Assembly (NCBI GenBank): GCA_015655225.1
Contig: JAATFK010000223.1
Coordinates: forward strand, 1 to 9,787
Length of the DNA stretch: 9,787 nucleotides
Direction: 5' to 3'
Source of the DNA: Solirubrobacterales bacterium
GTDB lineage: Bacteria > Actinomycetota > Thermoleophilia > Solirubrobacterales > Solirubrobacteraceae
Within the stretch, counting starts at the first letter, position 1; the number at the start of each line of letters is the position of its first letter. This document shows positions 1 through 5,739 of the stretch, one piece after another. Position numbers and translations under genes: made by a program. The notes under the pieces are model-generated. The model searched no databases. It was not told the DNA's origin and worked only from the letters and a program-made list of their open reading frames with translations.

Positions 1-57
1 GACCTGCTCACCGCGAATGCGGATCTCGTAGGTCTTGACGCGGGGTCGGTCGGGCAC
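1..57 (-). CDS. Possible N-terminus of an unidentified protein, cut by the left edge
   Basis: Read on the minus strand from a GTG at 57-55, the sequence gives VPDRPRVKTYEIRIRGEQV and runs open off the left edge. The segment KTYEIRIRGEQ has the look of the first beta-strand of a small cytoplasmic protein, and third codon positions are mostly G/C. No clear Shine-Dalgarno sequence lies upstream, and only 19 codons are visible, so neither the start nor the reality of the gene is secure. It would be divergent from everything else in the window. I do not recognise the family. Confidence 0.3.
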   Translation of the reverse strand, partial: MPDRPRVKTYEIRIRGEQV

Positions 58-309
58 GGGTGAGATGCTGCCCGCGACGAGAGTTAGCAGGCGCCACCCG
101 AAGCGGTATATCGCGATCTGCGTCGGGTCGTCCCGCCCGCCACGGTGACGCGGCTGCGTCGCAGGCCGGCCCCATTCCGCCCCGTCCTGGGGCTGCCGTG
201 AGCTGGAGGCTCACTCCGAATCTCAACGTGGTGCCGAACGCGCGTTCCGCCATCGCTCGGCCTTCGGGGATCGCCCGCGATCTCCCAGGACCGATGAGTC
301 GATGCCCGG
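58..309. other. Left-flank stretch with no convincing gene
   Basis: Open frames exist here on both strands, but their translations are Arg/Pro/Ser-rich with no recognisable motif, as expected for chance frames in GC-rich DNA. Stops interrupt the frame that leads into the short ORF ending at 453; the nearest is TGA at 295-297. Together with the broken XRE gene downstream, this looks like decaying sequence between an outward-facing gene on the left and the transporter operon. I saw no RNA gene, mobile-element end or repeat. Confidence 0.4.
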
Positions 310-453
310 TTGACACTGCTCTATGTCGAGGCGGTCGAGACAGGCGAGATCTCCGTGAACCACCTCGTGATGTGCCGCTTCGCCGACGCTCGCGTCGCCC
401 CGAGTGAACTGGCCGCACTCGCCGAAAAGCTCCCCCAGGAGCCGCAGCCGTGA
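310..453 (+). CDS. Short hypothetical ORF coupled to the XRE remnant
   Basis: A 47-codon frame from TTG 310 (alternative start GTG 355) ends in TGA at 451-453. The product reads LTLLYVEAVETGEISVNHLV followed by MCRFADARVAPSELAALAEK and a short Pro/Gln tail. About five sixths of codons end in G or C, as expected of coding sequence here, and the peptide looks globular. Its stop overlaps the GTG start of the XRE remnant (GTGA), a typical translational-coupling arrangement. No Shine-Dalgarno sequence is visible, and an in-frame stop at 295 closes the frame upstream. It may be an intact mini-gene or the C-terminal remnant of a longer decayed gene. I do not recognise the family. Confidence 0.35.
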   Translation: MTLLYVEAVETGEISVNHLVMCRFADARVAPSELAALAEKLPQEPQP

Positions 454-700
454 AATCGGTCGCGCAGAGCCCGCAGCACCGCACGCTCGGCCACGCCGTG
501 CGGTTGCTGCGCGGTCGGTGCGGCCTCTCCCAAGACGCACTCGCAGACCGCCGCAAGCTCCGGCGCAATCACGTCGGGACGATCGAACCGGCCAGGTCAA
601 CCCCATCTTCCGGACCCGCCCACAACTCGCCGACGGACTCGAAGCCTCGCTCTCCCACGCCGCAGGTCGTGTTCTCCTCAGCCGGCGTCGCGAGTGCGGA
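450..700 (+). pseudogene. Frameshifted XRE/Cro-type helix-turn-helix gene remnant
   Basis: From GTG 450 the frame reads TLGHAVRLLRGRCGLSQDAL, then ADRRKLRRNHVGTIE. This is the helix-turn-helix of a small XRE-family regulator (usual pattern: LG-x-x-[IV]-R-x-L-R-x-x-x-G-L-S-Q-x-x-L-A ... R-x-x-[VI]-x-x-I-E). The expected continuation, GQVNPIFRTRPQLADGLEAS followed by L-S, is present but in another frame, starting with GGC at 590. The Arg codon expected between Glu (585-587) and Gly (590-592) has lost one base. Beyond 'GLEASLS' there is no sensible C-terminus or early stop, so the 3' end has also decayed. An intact protein would be roughly 80-100 residues and would bind DNA as a dimer. The end coordinate is approximate. 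A sequencing error at 588-589 would make this a real gene, but the lost terminus argues for decay. Confidence 0.7.
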
Positions 701-701
701 A

Positions 702-738
702 ACGCGTGGCATTCTCTCGTTATATATAGTATGGTGTG
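702..738 (+). promoter_or_regulatory. AT-rich promoter-like island upstream of the transporter operon
   Basis: A conspicuous AT-rich island (TTATATATAGTATGGTGTG, 720-738) sits in otherwise GC-rich DNA. TATAGT at 725-730 fits the actinobacterial -10 consensus TAnnnT and predicts transcription starting near 737. No good -35 hexamer is seen about 17 nt upstream (702-707 is ACGCGT). A similar island lies at 5721-5739 before the CoA-transferase gene, so the element may be a shared promoter type, an operator, or both. A start here would leave about 170 nt of leader before the ATG at 907. Confidence 0.55.
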
Positions 739-906
739 CTCAGGAGGAGGTCACCACCGCTACCGTCGACGGCACATCTTGCCGTTCGCGGTCGCTCGGC
801 TCGCCGGCGGCAGGTCGTCCGGAGAAGCCGGTCGCTCGACGCGCCCGCGTCTGCGGCCGGTGCCCTTCTCGCGCCCCCACACTCAGCGACGGAGGTCATC
901 GGTTCG
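739..906 (+). other. Probable 5' leader of the transporter operon
   Basis: This is the stretch between the predicted transcription start and the lipoprotein start codon. It opens with a strong but orphan Shine-Dalgarno-like run, AGGAGGAGG (742-750), with no ATG, GTG or TTG at a suitable distance after it. A perfect 10-bp palindrome, CCGTCGACGG, lies at 763-772. It ends with GGAGGT at 891-896, which serves the ATG at 907. I recognise no known riboswitch and no clear terminator/antiterminator pair. An open frame from ATG 731 to 919 crosses the region, but its Arg-rich product looks like chance translation. Confidence 0.35.
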
Positions 907-2190
907 ATGCAGTGGATGAGAACGCAGACGAGGCGGATGGCGGGCTGGCGTGCTTCGATTGTGATCCTGGCCTGTGCTGTGGTCGCGCTTGCCGGATGCG
1001 GTTCGAGCTCCGGCTCGAGCAGTGGGAGCAACTCGAGCAGCGGGACCAGCTCGAGTGGCTCGGCCAGAGGATCGCCGATCAAGCTGCTCGCCTCGGCATC
1101 GGTCGGAAGTCCGCTGGCGGACTTCCCCGAAGTGCAGGTCGCGGCGCAGGCGGCAGCGGACGAGATCAACAAGGCCGGTGGCGTCAACGGCCACCCGCTC
1201 GACGTCGACTTCTGCAACACCCGGTCCGACGCGAACCAGTCGCAGGTGTGCGCACGACAGGCCGTGAGCGGGAAGGACGCCGCGGTCGTCGGTCTCGCCA
1301 CCAACTTCAGCAACCTGATGCTCCCGATCCTTCAGTCCGCAAGCATTCCCGCCGTCGGCCTGTACACGCTCGGCGCCCCGATCGATCGGCAGAGCCCGGA
1401 CGTGTTCGCGTTGAACGGCGGCACGACCGGCAACTTCCTGGCGGACCCGTATGGACTCGTCGCCGAGGGCAGAAAGAAGCTCGCGATCGCCGTGCTCGAC
1501 GTCCCGGAGGGCATCGCGAACGGCCAGTCCGTCGCGAGCATCGCGCCAAGAGCCGGGATGCAGGTCGTCGGGACGGTGAAGATCCCGGCCACCGGTGTCT
1601 CCGACTACTCGACCTACGCCGCGCAGCTCGCCAAGCTGAGAGCGGACTCCGTCGTTCTGGTCGTCGGCCCATCCGTCGAGGTCGCGCTGATGAAGGCCTC
1701 GCACGCACTCGGCTTCGACCCCACCTGGAGTGCGCACTCGATTCTCTTCGGAGAGCAGGACGCCGCGCAGGCCGACGGCCTCGCGGAGGGGATGGTGATC
1801 GCCTCGCCGTACCCGTCGATCCGCTCCACCAGCGATCCCCTGATCGCCGCGTTCACGAAGAGCTTGAAGGCAGCCGGAACGGACCCGCAGACGAGCTCCG
1901 CAAAGTATGCGCATTGGTCGGTTGGCATCAACGCATGGCTGTCGGTCTACGCGGTCGCCGCCGCGGCGAAGGGCATCAAGGGCGATGTCACCGGCGCCTC
2001 GCTGACGCAAGCGCTCAAGCAGAGCGGCACCCTCTCGCTGCCGGGCGGCATCAGTTGGAATCCCAGCGCGGCCGGCCCTTCCGGCTATCCGCGGTTCGCT
2101 CAGATGACGAGCTACTTCGTGACGATCAAGAACGGCAGACTGGCAACGCTCCCGATCAAGCCGGTCGACGTCGCGACGAAGCTGAGATAG
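907..2190 (+). CDS. Branched-chain-amino-acid-type ABC transporter substrate-binding lipoprotein
   Basis: This 427-residue extracytoplasmic solute-binding protein captures the solute outside the membrane and delivers it to the permease encoded just downstream. The start at ATG 907 is supported by GGAGGT at 891-896 and by the signal peptide that follows: basic residues (RTQTRR), a hydrophobic stretch and the lipobox LAGC, with Cys31 as the expected lipidated residue. A Ser/Gly tether (about residues 32-55) separates the lipid anchor from the folded domain. The domain begins IKLLASASVGSPLADFPEVQ and contains 'AADEINKAGGVNGHPLDVDFCNT', characteristic of the type I periplasmic-binding fold (Peripla_BP_6, LivJ/LivK-like). 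Length is normal. An in-frame GTG at 736 would add 57 Arg-rich residues ahead of the signal peptide and is unlikely. The ligand could be a branched-chain amino acid, but this family also binds amides, urea, aromatic acids and other carboxylates. Confidence 0.92.
   Translation: MQWMRTQTRRMAGWRASIVILACAVVALAGCGSSSGSSSGSNSSSGTSSSGSARGSPIKLLASASVGSPLADFPEVQVAAQAAADEINKAGGVNGHPLDVDFCNTRSDANQSQVCARQAVSGKDAAVVGLATNFSNLMLPILQSASIPAVGLYTLGAPIDRQSPDVFALNGGTTGNFLADPYGLVAEGRKKLAIAVLDVPEGIANGQSVASIAPRAGMQVVGTVKIPATGVSDYSTYAAQLAKLRADSVVLVVGPSVEVALMKASHALGFDPTWSAHSILFGEQDAAQADGLAEGMVIASPYPSIRSTSDPLIAAFTKSLKAAGTDPQTSSAKYAHWSVGINAWLSVYAVAAAAKGIKGDVTGASLTQALKQSGTLSLPGGISWNPSAAGPSGYPRFAQMTSYFVTIKNGRLATLPIKPVDVATKLR
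1014..1067 (+). repeat. 18-bp tandem repeat encoding the Ser/Gly tether
   Basis: CTCGAG recurs at 1014, 1032 and 1050, exactly 18 bp apart. The units are CTCGAGCAGTGGGAGCAA, CTCGAGCAGCGGGACCAG and a diverged third copy beginning CTCGAGTGG. They encode successive Ser/Gly-rich hexapeptides directly after the lipidated Cys, forming the flexible linker of the binding protein. The repeat probably arose by replication slippage. Confidence 0.7.
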
Positions 2191-2194
2191 CGGC

Positions 2195-2223
2195 CGAGTC
2201 GATCATGCAGATGAGGAGACTCG
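2195..2223 (+). promoter_or_regulatory. Intercistronic hairpin enclosing the Shine-Dalgarno of the permease fusion
   Basis: CGAGTC (2195-2200) and GACTCG (2218-2223) can pair as a 6-bp stem around a 17-nt loop. The ribosome-binding sequence GAGGAG (2213-2218) lies in the loop, with its last G in the stem, 9 nt before the ATG at 2228. The hairpin could moderate translation of the membrane fusion relative to the abundant binding protein, or protect the upstream message. A 6-bp stem in GC-rich DNA may be chance. Confidence 0.3.
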
Positions 2224-2227
2224 ACCG

Positions 2228-4990
2228 ATGAACGACGCCATCCAGTTCGCGATCATCGGACTCGGGACCAGCGCTGCCTACACATTGCTGGCCCAGGGGC
2301 TGGTCCTGATCTACCGCGGCTCCGGTGTCGTCAACTTCTCGCAGGGAGCGCTGGCGATGGCGGCGGCGTTCCTCTTCTATCACTTTCGACAAGAGGCCCA
2401 TTGGGCGGTCGTGCCAGCGATCGTTGTCTCAATTGCGGCCGTCACCGTGCTCGGCTGGGTCGTTCAGCGAATCATCATGCGCCCGTTGCGTGGCGCGTCG
2501 CCGTTGACGCGCGCCATCGCCACGCTCGGGCTGCTGGTCCTGCTGCAGGGCATTGCGACTCTCATCTGGGGCGTGCAGCCGAGAGGCGTCGACGGGTTCC
2601 TACCGACGACCGCGCTGCACGTCGGCGGCGTCGTCGTCAGCCTGGACAAGTTGATCCTCTTTGGAATCGCGCTCGTCCTTACGATTGTCCTGTGGGCGGG
2701 ATCGAAGTTCACGACGCTCGGCCTCGCGATCTCCGCCAACGCGGAGAATCAGCGAGCGGCCGCGACGCTCGCGTGGTCGCCCCACCAGCTGGGGTCGTTG
2801 ACGTGGAGCGTTGGCGCGGGACTGGCCGCCCTCGCGGGGATCCTGATCGTCCCGAACACCGGCGCCGACGCCGGACAGATGCCGTTGCTCGTGATCCCCG
2901 TGCTGGCGGCGGTGCTGATCGGCAACTTCGAGTCGTTTCCCCTGACCCTGTTCGTGTCGATGGTGATCGGCATCGCACAGGCGGAGATCGCCCAGTACTG
3001 GAGCCTGACGGGCGCGGCCCAGACACTGCCCTTCATCATCATCATCGTCTACCTGCTCGTGCGTCCCGCGCGGGTGGGCGGACGCACGCAGATCATCGAG
3101 CGGCTCCCGCGGCTCGGGAGCGGGCGTGTTCGTCTGCGCTGGTTCCTTCCGGCGGTGGCGGCCGGCGCGCTGCTGCTCGGGCTGACGACCTCGACGGACC
3201 TGCTGAGCGCGCTGACGGTGACGTTCGGATGGTCGATCGTCGTGCTGTCGATCGTCGTGCTCGTCGGCTTCGCGGGACAGCTCTCGCTCGCCCAATTCGC
3301 GATCGGCGGAGTCGCGGCGCTCTTGGCCGGGCAGATGGTGGTCCATCTCTCGATGCCGTTCTGGGCAGCCGCGCTGCTCGCCGTCGTCGTCTGCGTTCCG
3401 ATCGGCCTGCTCTTCGCCCTCCCGGCACTGCGGACGCGCGGGATCAGCCTCGCGATCGTGACGTTGGGCCTCGGTGCCGCGGTCTCGCAGATGGTCTTCA
3501 GCAGCGAGTCCCTCTCGGGAGGCTTCGCCGGGCTCCAGGTCGGTTCGCCGACGCTGTTCGGATGGCCCGTCGACACGATCCTGCATCCAACCCGGTACGC
3601 GCTGCTCGTCTACGCCTGCTTCGTCGTCGTCTCCCTGATGGTCGCGGCGCTGCGACGCGGCGCTGCCGGCAGTCGCCTGATCGCGATTCGCGCGAATGAG
3701 CGCGCCGCCGCCGCCCTTGGGGTGAACGTGCTCGGGGCGAAGCTGTACGCGTTCGCGGTCGCGGCGGGCCTCGCGGCGCTTGGCGGCGTCCTGCTCGCGT
3801 TCATGAACCAGAACCTGACGTTCGACTCCTACACGCCTCTGCAGTCGGTGCTGACGGTCGCGTACGGCATCATCGGCGGCGCCGGCTTCCTGGTGGGCGC
3901 GCCGGCGGGTGCGATCCAGGCGCCCGGCGGGTTCGGCGGGTGGATCCTCAACGAGGCGATCCCGTCCGCCAGCCCGGTCTGGCTGACGGTGATCGCCGGC
4001 GGTTCGTTGCTCCTGCTCGTGGTGCTCCAGCCCGACGGCGTCGTCGCGGCGAACATCGAGCAGGCGCGCTGGCTCGCACGTCGACTCGGCTTCGGTCGCA
4101 AGCGCGCTCCGCGGGGTGGCACGGACTTCACGCCGGTGACCGGCGCGCGGCCGCGCTCGCGTGCGGCGACGCTCGCGGTGTCCGGGCTCGTCGTGCGCTT
4201 CGGCGGACGGGTCGTGGCTGTCGACGACGTTTCGATCGACGTCCGTCCGGGCGAGATCGTCGCGCTGATCGGTCCAAACGGAGCGGGGAAGACGACGTTG
4301 ATCGATGCGGTCGCCGGCTTCGTTTCGCCGGCCGCGGGAGAGATCCGTCTGAACGGAGAGCGGATCGACGGCCTGTCGGCCTATCGCCGAGCCCGCGCGG
4401 GTGTCAGCCGCTCCTTCCAGTCGCTGGAGCTGTTCGAGAGCAGCACTGTGCGGGAGAACCTGTTCGTCGCCTCTGACGAGGGGAGCGCGTGGCGCTACAT
4501 TCGCGACCTGGTTGCTCCCAAGCGCCTCGAGCTCGGTCCAGAGGCGGTTCGAGCCGTCCAGGACTTCGAGCTGGTCGACGACCTCGACACGCCCGTGGGG
4601 GACCTCTCCTATGGGCGACGGCGCCTCGTCGCGATCGCACGCGCGGCGGCCTCGCAGCCCGGCGTGCTGTTGCTCGACGAACCGGCCGCAGGGCTCAGCA
4701 GCCATGAGACGGACGAGCTCGGACAGACGGTCCGCAGACTGGCGCGGGAGGCCGAGCTGGGCGTGCTCGTCGTCGAGCACGACATGTCCTTCGTCATGGG
4801 GGTGTGTGATCGCGTCGTCGTGCTGAACTTCGGACGCAAGATCGCCGACGGCACGCCAGCCGAAGTCCGCTCGGACCCGGCGGTCGTGGCGGCCTACCTC
4901 GGCGAGCCCTCGGTCGAACGGCCGGTGTCGGCGCGGTCTTCTACCCCGGTCACCGGAGTCGGCTCCACGGACGAAGGCGGCTCGCGATGA
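2228..4990 (+). CDS. LivH-LivM-LivG fusion: two permease domains plus ATPase of an HAAT-type ABC importer
   Basis: This 920-residue protein combines three subunits that are usually separate. Residues 1 to about 285 are a LivH-type permease with many hydrophobic helices and GVVNFSQGALAMAAA near residue 33. Residues from about 305 to 605 are a LivM-type permease with the signature GFAGQLSLAQ from residue 347. After a charged linker (about 605-645) comes a LivG-type ATPase. Its Walker A is GPNGAGKTT at 682-690, the Q-loop is in SRSFQSLELF, the signature is LSYGR at 793-797 (a LivG-style variant of LSGGQ), and Walker B is LLLDEP at 814-819 with catalytic Glu818. The H-loop His is 851. The total length matches the sum of three normal subunits, with no missing motif or stop at the joins. 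ATG 2228 has GAGGAG 9 nt upstream. The 3' end overlaps livF by ATGA. With LivF it would form an importer energised by two different ATPase domains. Substrate unknown. Confidence 0.93.
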   Translation: MNDAIQFAIIGLGTSAAYTLLAQGLVLIYRGSGVVNFSQGALAMAAAFLFYHFRQEAHWAVVPAIVVSIAAVTVLGWVVQRIIMRPLRGASPLTRAIATLGLLVLLQGIATLIWGVQPRGVDGFLPTTALHVGGVVVSLDKLILFGIALVLTIVLWAGSKFTTLGLAISANAENQRAAATLAWSPHQLGSLTWSVGAGLAALAGILIVPNTGADAGQMPLLVIPVLAAVLIGNFESFPLTLFVSMVIGIAQAEIAQYWSLTGAAQTLPFIIIIVYLLVRPARVGGRTQIIERLPRLGSGRVRLRWFLPAVAAGALLLGLTTSTDLLSALTVTFGWSIVVLSIVVLVGFAGQLSLAQFAIGGVAALLAGQMVVHLSMPFWAAALLAVVVCVPIGLLFALPALRTRGISLAIVTLGLGAAVSQMVFSSESLSGGFAGLQVGSPTLFGWPVDTILHPTRYALLVYACFVVVSLMVAALRRGAAGSRLIAIRANERAAAALGVNVLGAKLYAFAVAAGLAALGGVLLAFMNQNLTFDSYTPLQSVLTVAYGIIGGAGFLVGAPAGAIQAPGGFGGWILNEAIPSASPVWLTVIAGGSLLLLVVLQPDGVVAANIEQARWLARRLGFGRKRAPRGGTDFTPVTGARPRSRAATLAVSGLVVRFGGRVVAVDDVSIDVRPGEIVALIGPNGAGKTTLIDAVAGFVSPAAGEIRLNGERIDGLSAYRRARAGVSRSFQSLELFESSTVRENLFVASDEGSAWRYIRDLVAPKRLELGPEAVRAVQDFELVDDLDTPVGDLSYGRRRLVAIARAAASQPGVLLLDEPAAGLSSHETDELGQTVRRLAREAELGVLVVEHDMSFVMGVCDRVVVLNFGRKIADGTPAEVRSDPAVVAAYLGEPSVERPVSARSSTPVTGVGSTDEGGSR

Positions 4991-5697
4991 CTCCGCTGCT
5001 CAGCACCGAGCACCTGGATGCCGGATACAAGGGGCATCCGTTCGTTCGCGACGTCACGCTCGAGGTCGGCGCCGGAGAGGTCGTCGCGTTGCTGGGACCG
5101 AACGGCGCCGGCAAGACGACGACGCTGCTCACCCTTGCCGGCGAGCTCGCACCGCTCGGCGGAGCCGTCTCCGTCGATGGCGCTCCCACGAGCGCCCCGT
5201 TGCACCGGCGGGCCGAGCAAGGACTCGCCTTTGTGACGGAGGAGCGCTCGGTCTTCATGCGCATGTCGGTGGCGGACAACCTGCGCGTTGGCCGATGTGA
5301 CCGCGATCGAGCGCTCGCCCTGTTCCCCGAGTTGCGTCCCCTGCTCGATCGCCGTGCCGGGCTGCTCTCCGGGGGGGAGCAGCAGATGCTGACGCTGGCG
5401 CGGGCGCTGACGCGCCCGACGCGGCTGCTGCTGATCGACGAGCTGTCGCTCGGGCTCGCGCCGCTCGTCGTCGAGCGCCTCCTGCAAGCGGTCCGCGGTG
5501 CCGCGCTCGAACGGGGCCTCGGTGTGCTCTTGGTCGAGCAGCACGTCGAGCAGGCGCTTCGCTACGCGGATCGTGCGTACGTCATGCGGCGCGGCGAGAT
5601 CGTCCTGTCGGGCAGCGCCGAGACCCTTGCCGGCAGGATCGGTGAGCTCGAGCAGTCCTATCTCGAGGGCGTCGCCGCGCCCGGCGCGAACACGTGA
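4987..5697 (+). CDS. livF: LivF-type ATP-binding subunit of the HAAT importer
   Basis: A 236-residue cytoplasmic ATPase, the normal LivF length, should pair with the LivG-like domain of the preceding fusion to power import. Visible motifs are A-loop Tyr14, Walker A GPNGAGKTT (37-45), a Q-loop region in which Glu85 (FVTEERSVF) replaces Gln as is usual in LivF, and the signature LSGGE (127-131). Walker B is LLLIDE with catalytic Glu152, followed by LSLGLAP, and the H-loop is His186 in VEQH. The start ATG overlaps the stop of the fusion gene (ATGA), so translation is probably coupled; upstream Shine-Dalgarno complementarity is weak. This gene closes the transport part of the cluster, and 39 nt separate its stop from the CoA-transferase start. 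Confidence 0.93.
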   Translation: MTPLLSTEHLDAGYKGHPFVRDVTLEVGAGEVVALLGPNGAGKTTTLLTLAGELAPLGGAVSVDGAPTSAPLHRRAEQGLAFVTEERSVFMRMSVADNLRVGRCDRDRALALFPELRPLLDRRAGLLSGGEQQMLTLARALTRPTRLLLIDELSLGLAPLVVERLLQAVRGAALERGLGVLLVEQHVEQALRYADRAYVMRRGEIVLSGSAETLAGRIGELEQSYLEGVAAPGANT

Positions 5698-5720
5698 CGA
5701 TGGCTCCTACCACCAAGCCG

Positions 5721-5739
5721 TTATATACTATGTGTAATG
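5721..5739 (+). promoter_or_regulatory. Promoter-like AT-rich motif giving a probable leaderless mRNA for the CoA-transferase
   Basis: TTATATACTATGTGTAATG ends in the start codon at 5737-5739. TATACT at 5724-5729 is a good -10 element. The usual 6-8 nt to the transcription start lands at about 5736-5737, the A of the ATG. No Shine-Dalgarno sequence precedes the ATG, which fits leaderless translation, common in actinobacteria. A -35 element is not obvious (TGGCTC at 5701-5706). A four-codon ATG-to-TGA frame starts at 5730. The resemblance to 720-738 suggests a common control element, possibly recognised by the GntR-family protein encoded at 8881. Confidence 0.6.

Noticed and set aside
763..772. 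Perfect palindrome CCGTCGACGG as an operator
   Set aside because: A 10-bp GC-rich palindrome is common by chance here, and no second copy was found near the other promoters.
736..906. N-terminal extension of the binding protein from GTG 736
   Set aside because: It would place 57 Arg/Pro/Ala-rich residues before a clear signal peptide, and ATG 907 has its own GGAGGT. Kept only as a formal possibility.
731..919. 62-codon leader ORF beginning at ATG 731 next to the promoter-like motif
   Set aside because: The product is Arg/Ser-rich without motif and overlaps the real start region; likely chance.
883..2010. 375-codon minus-strand frame opposite the binding-protein gene
   Set aside because: Shadow frame with no recognisable motif; the opposite strand encodes a complete lipoprotein with signal peptide.
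450..2231. 593-codon + strand frame continuing from the XRE start through the lipoprotein gene
   Set aside because: Only the first 45 or so codons look like a protein (the XRE N-terminal part); the remainder is an out-of-frame shadow of the lipoprotein gene.
2600..4780. 726-codon open frame on the minus strand, opposite the permease fusion
   Set aside because: Its translation is Arg/Asp/Glu/Gln-rich with no motif, as expected for the antisense of a GC-rich gene, and the + strand carries unmistakable transporter motifs.
4129..4975. Similar peptides TPVTGAR and TPVTGVG on both sides of the LivG-like domain as a sign of domain insertion
   Set aside because: Only five identical residues in low-complexity linker regions; too short to support an insertion event.
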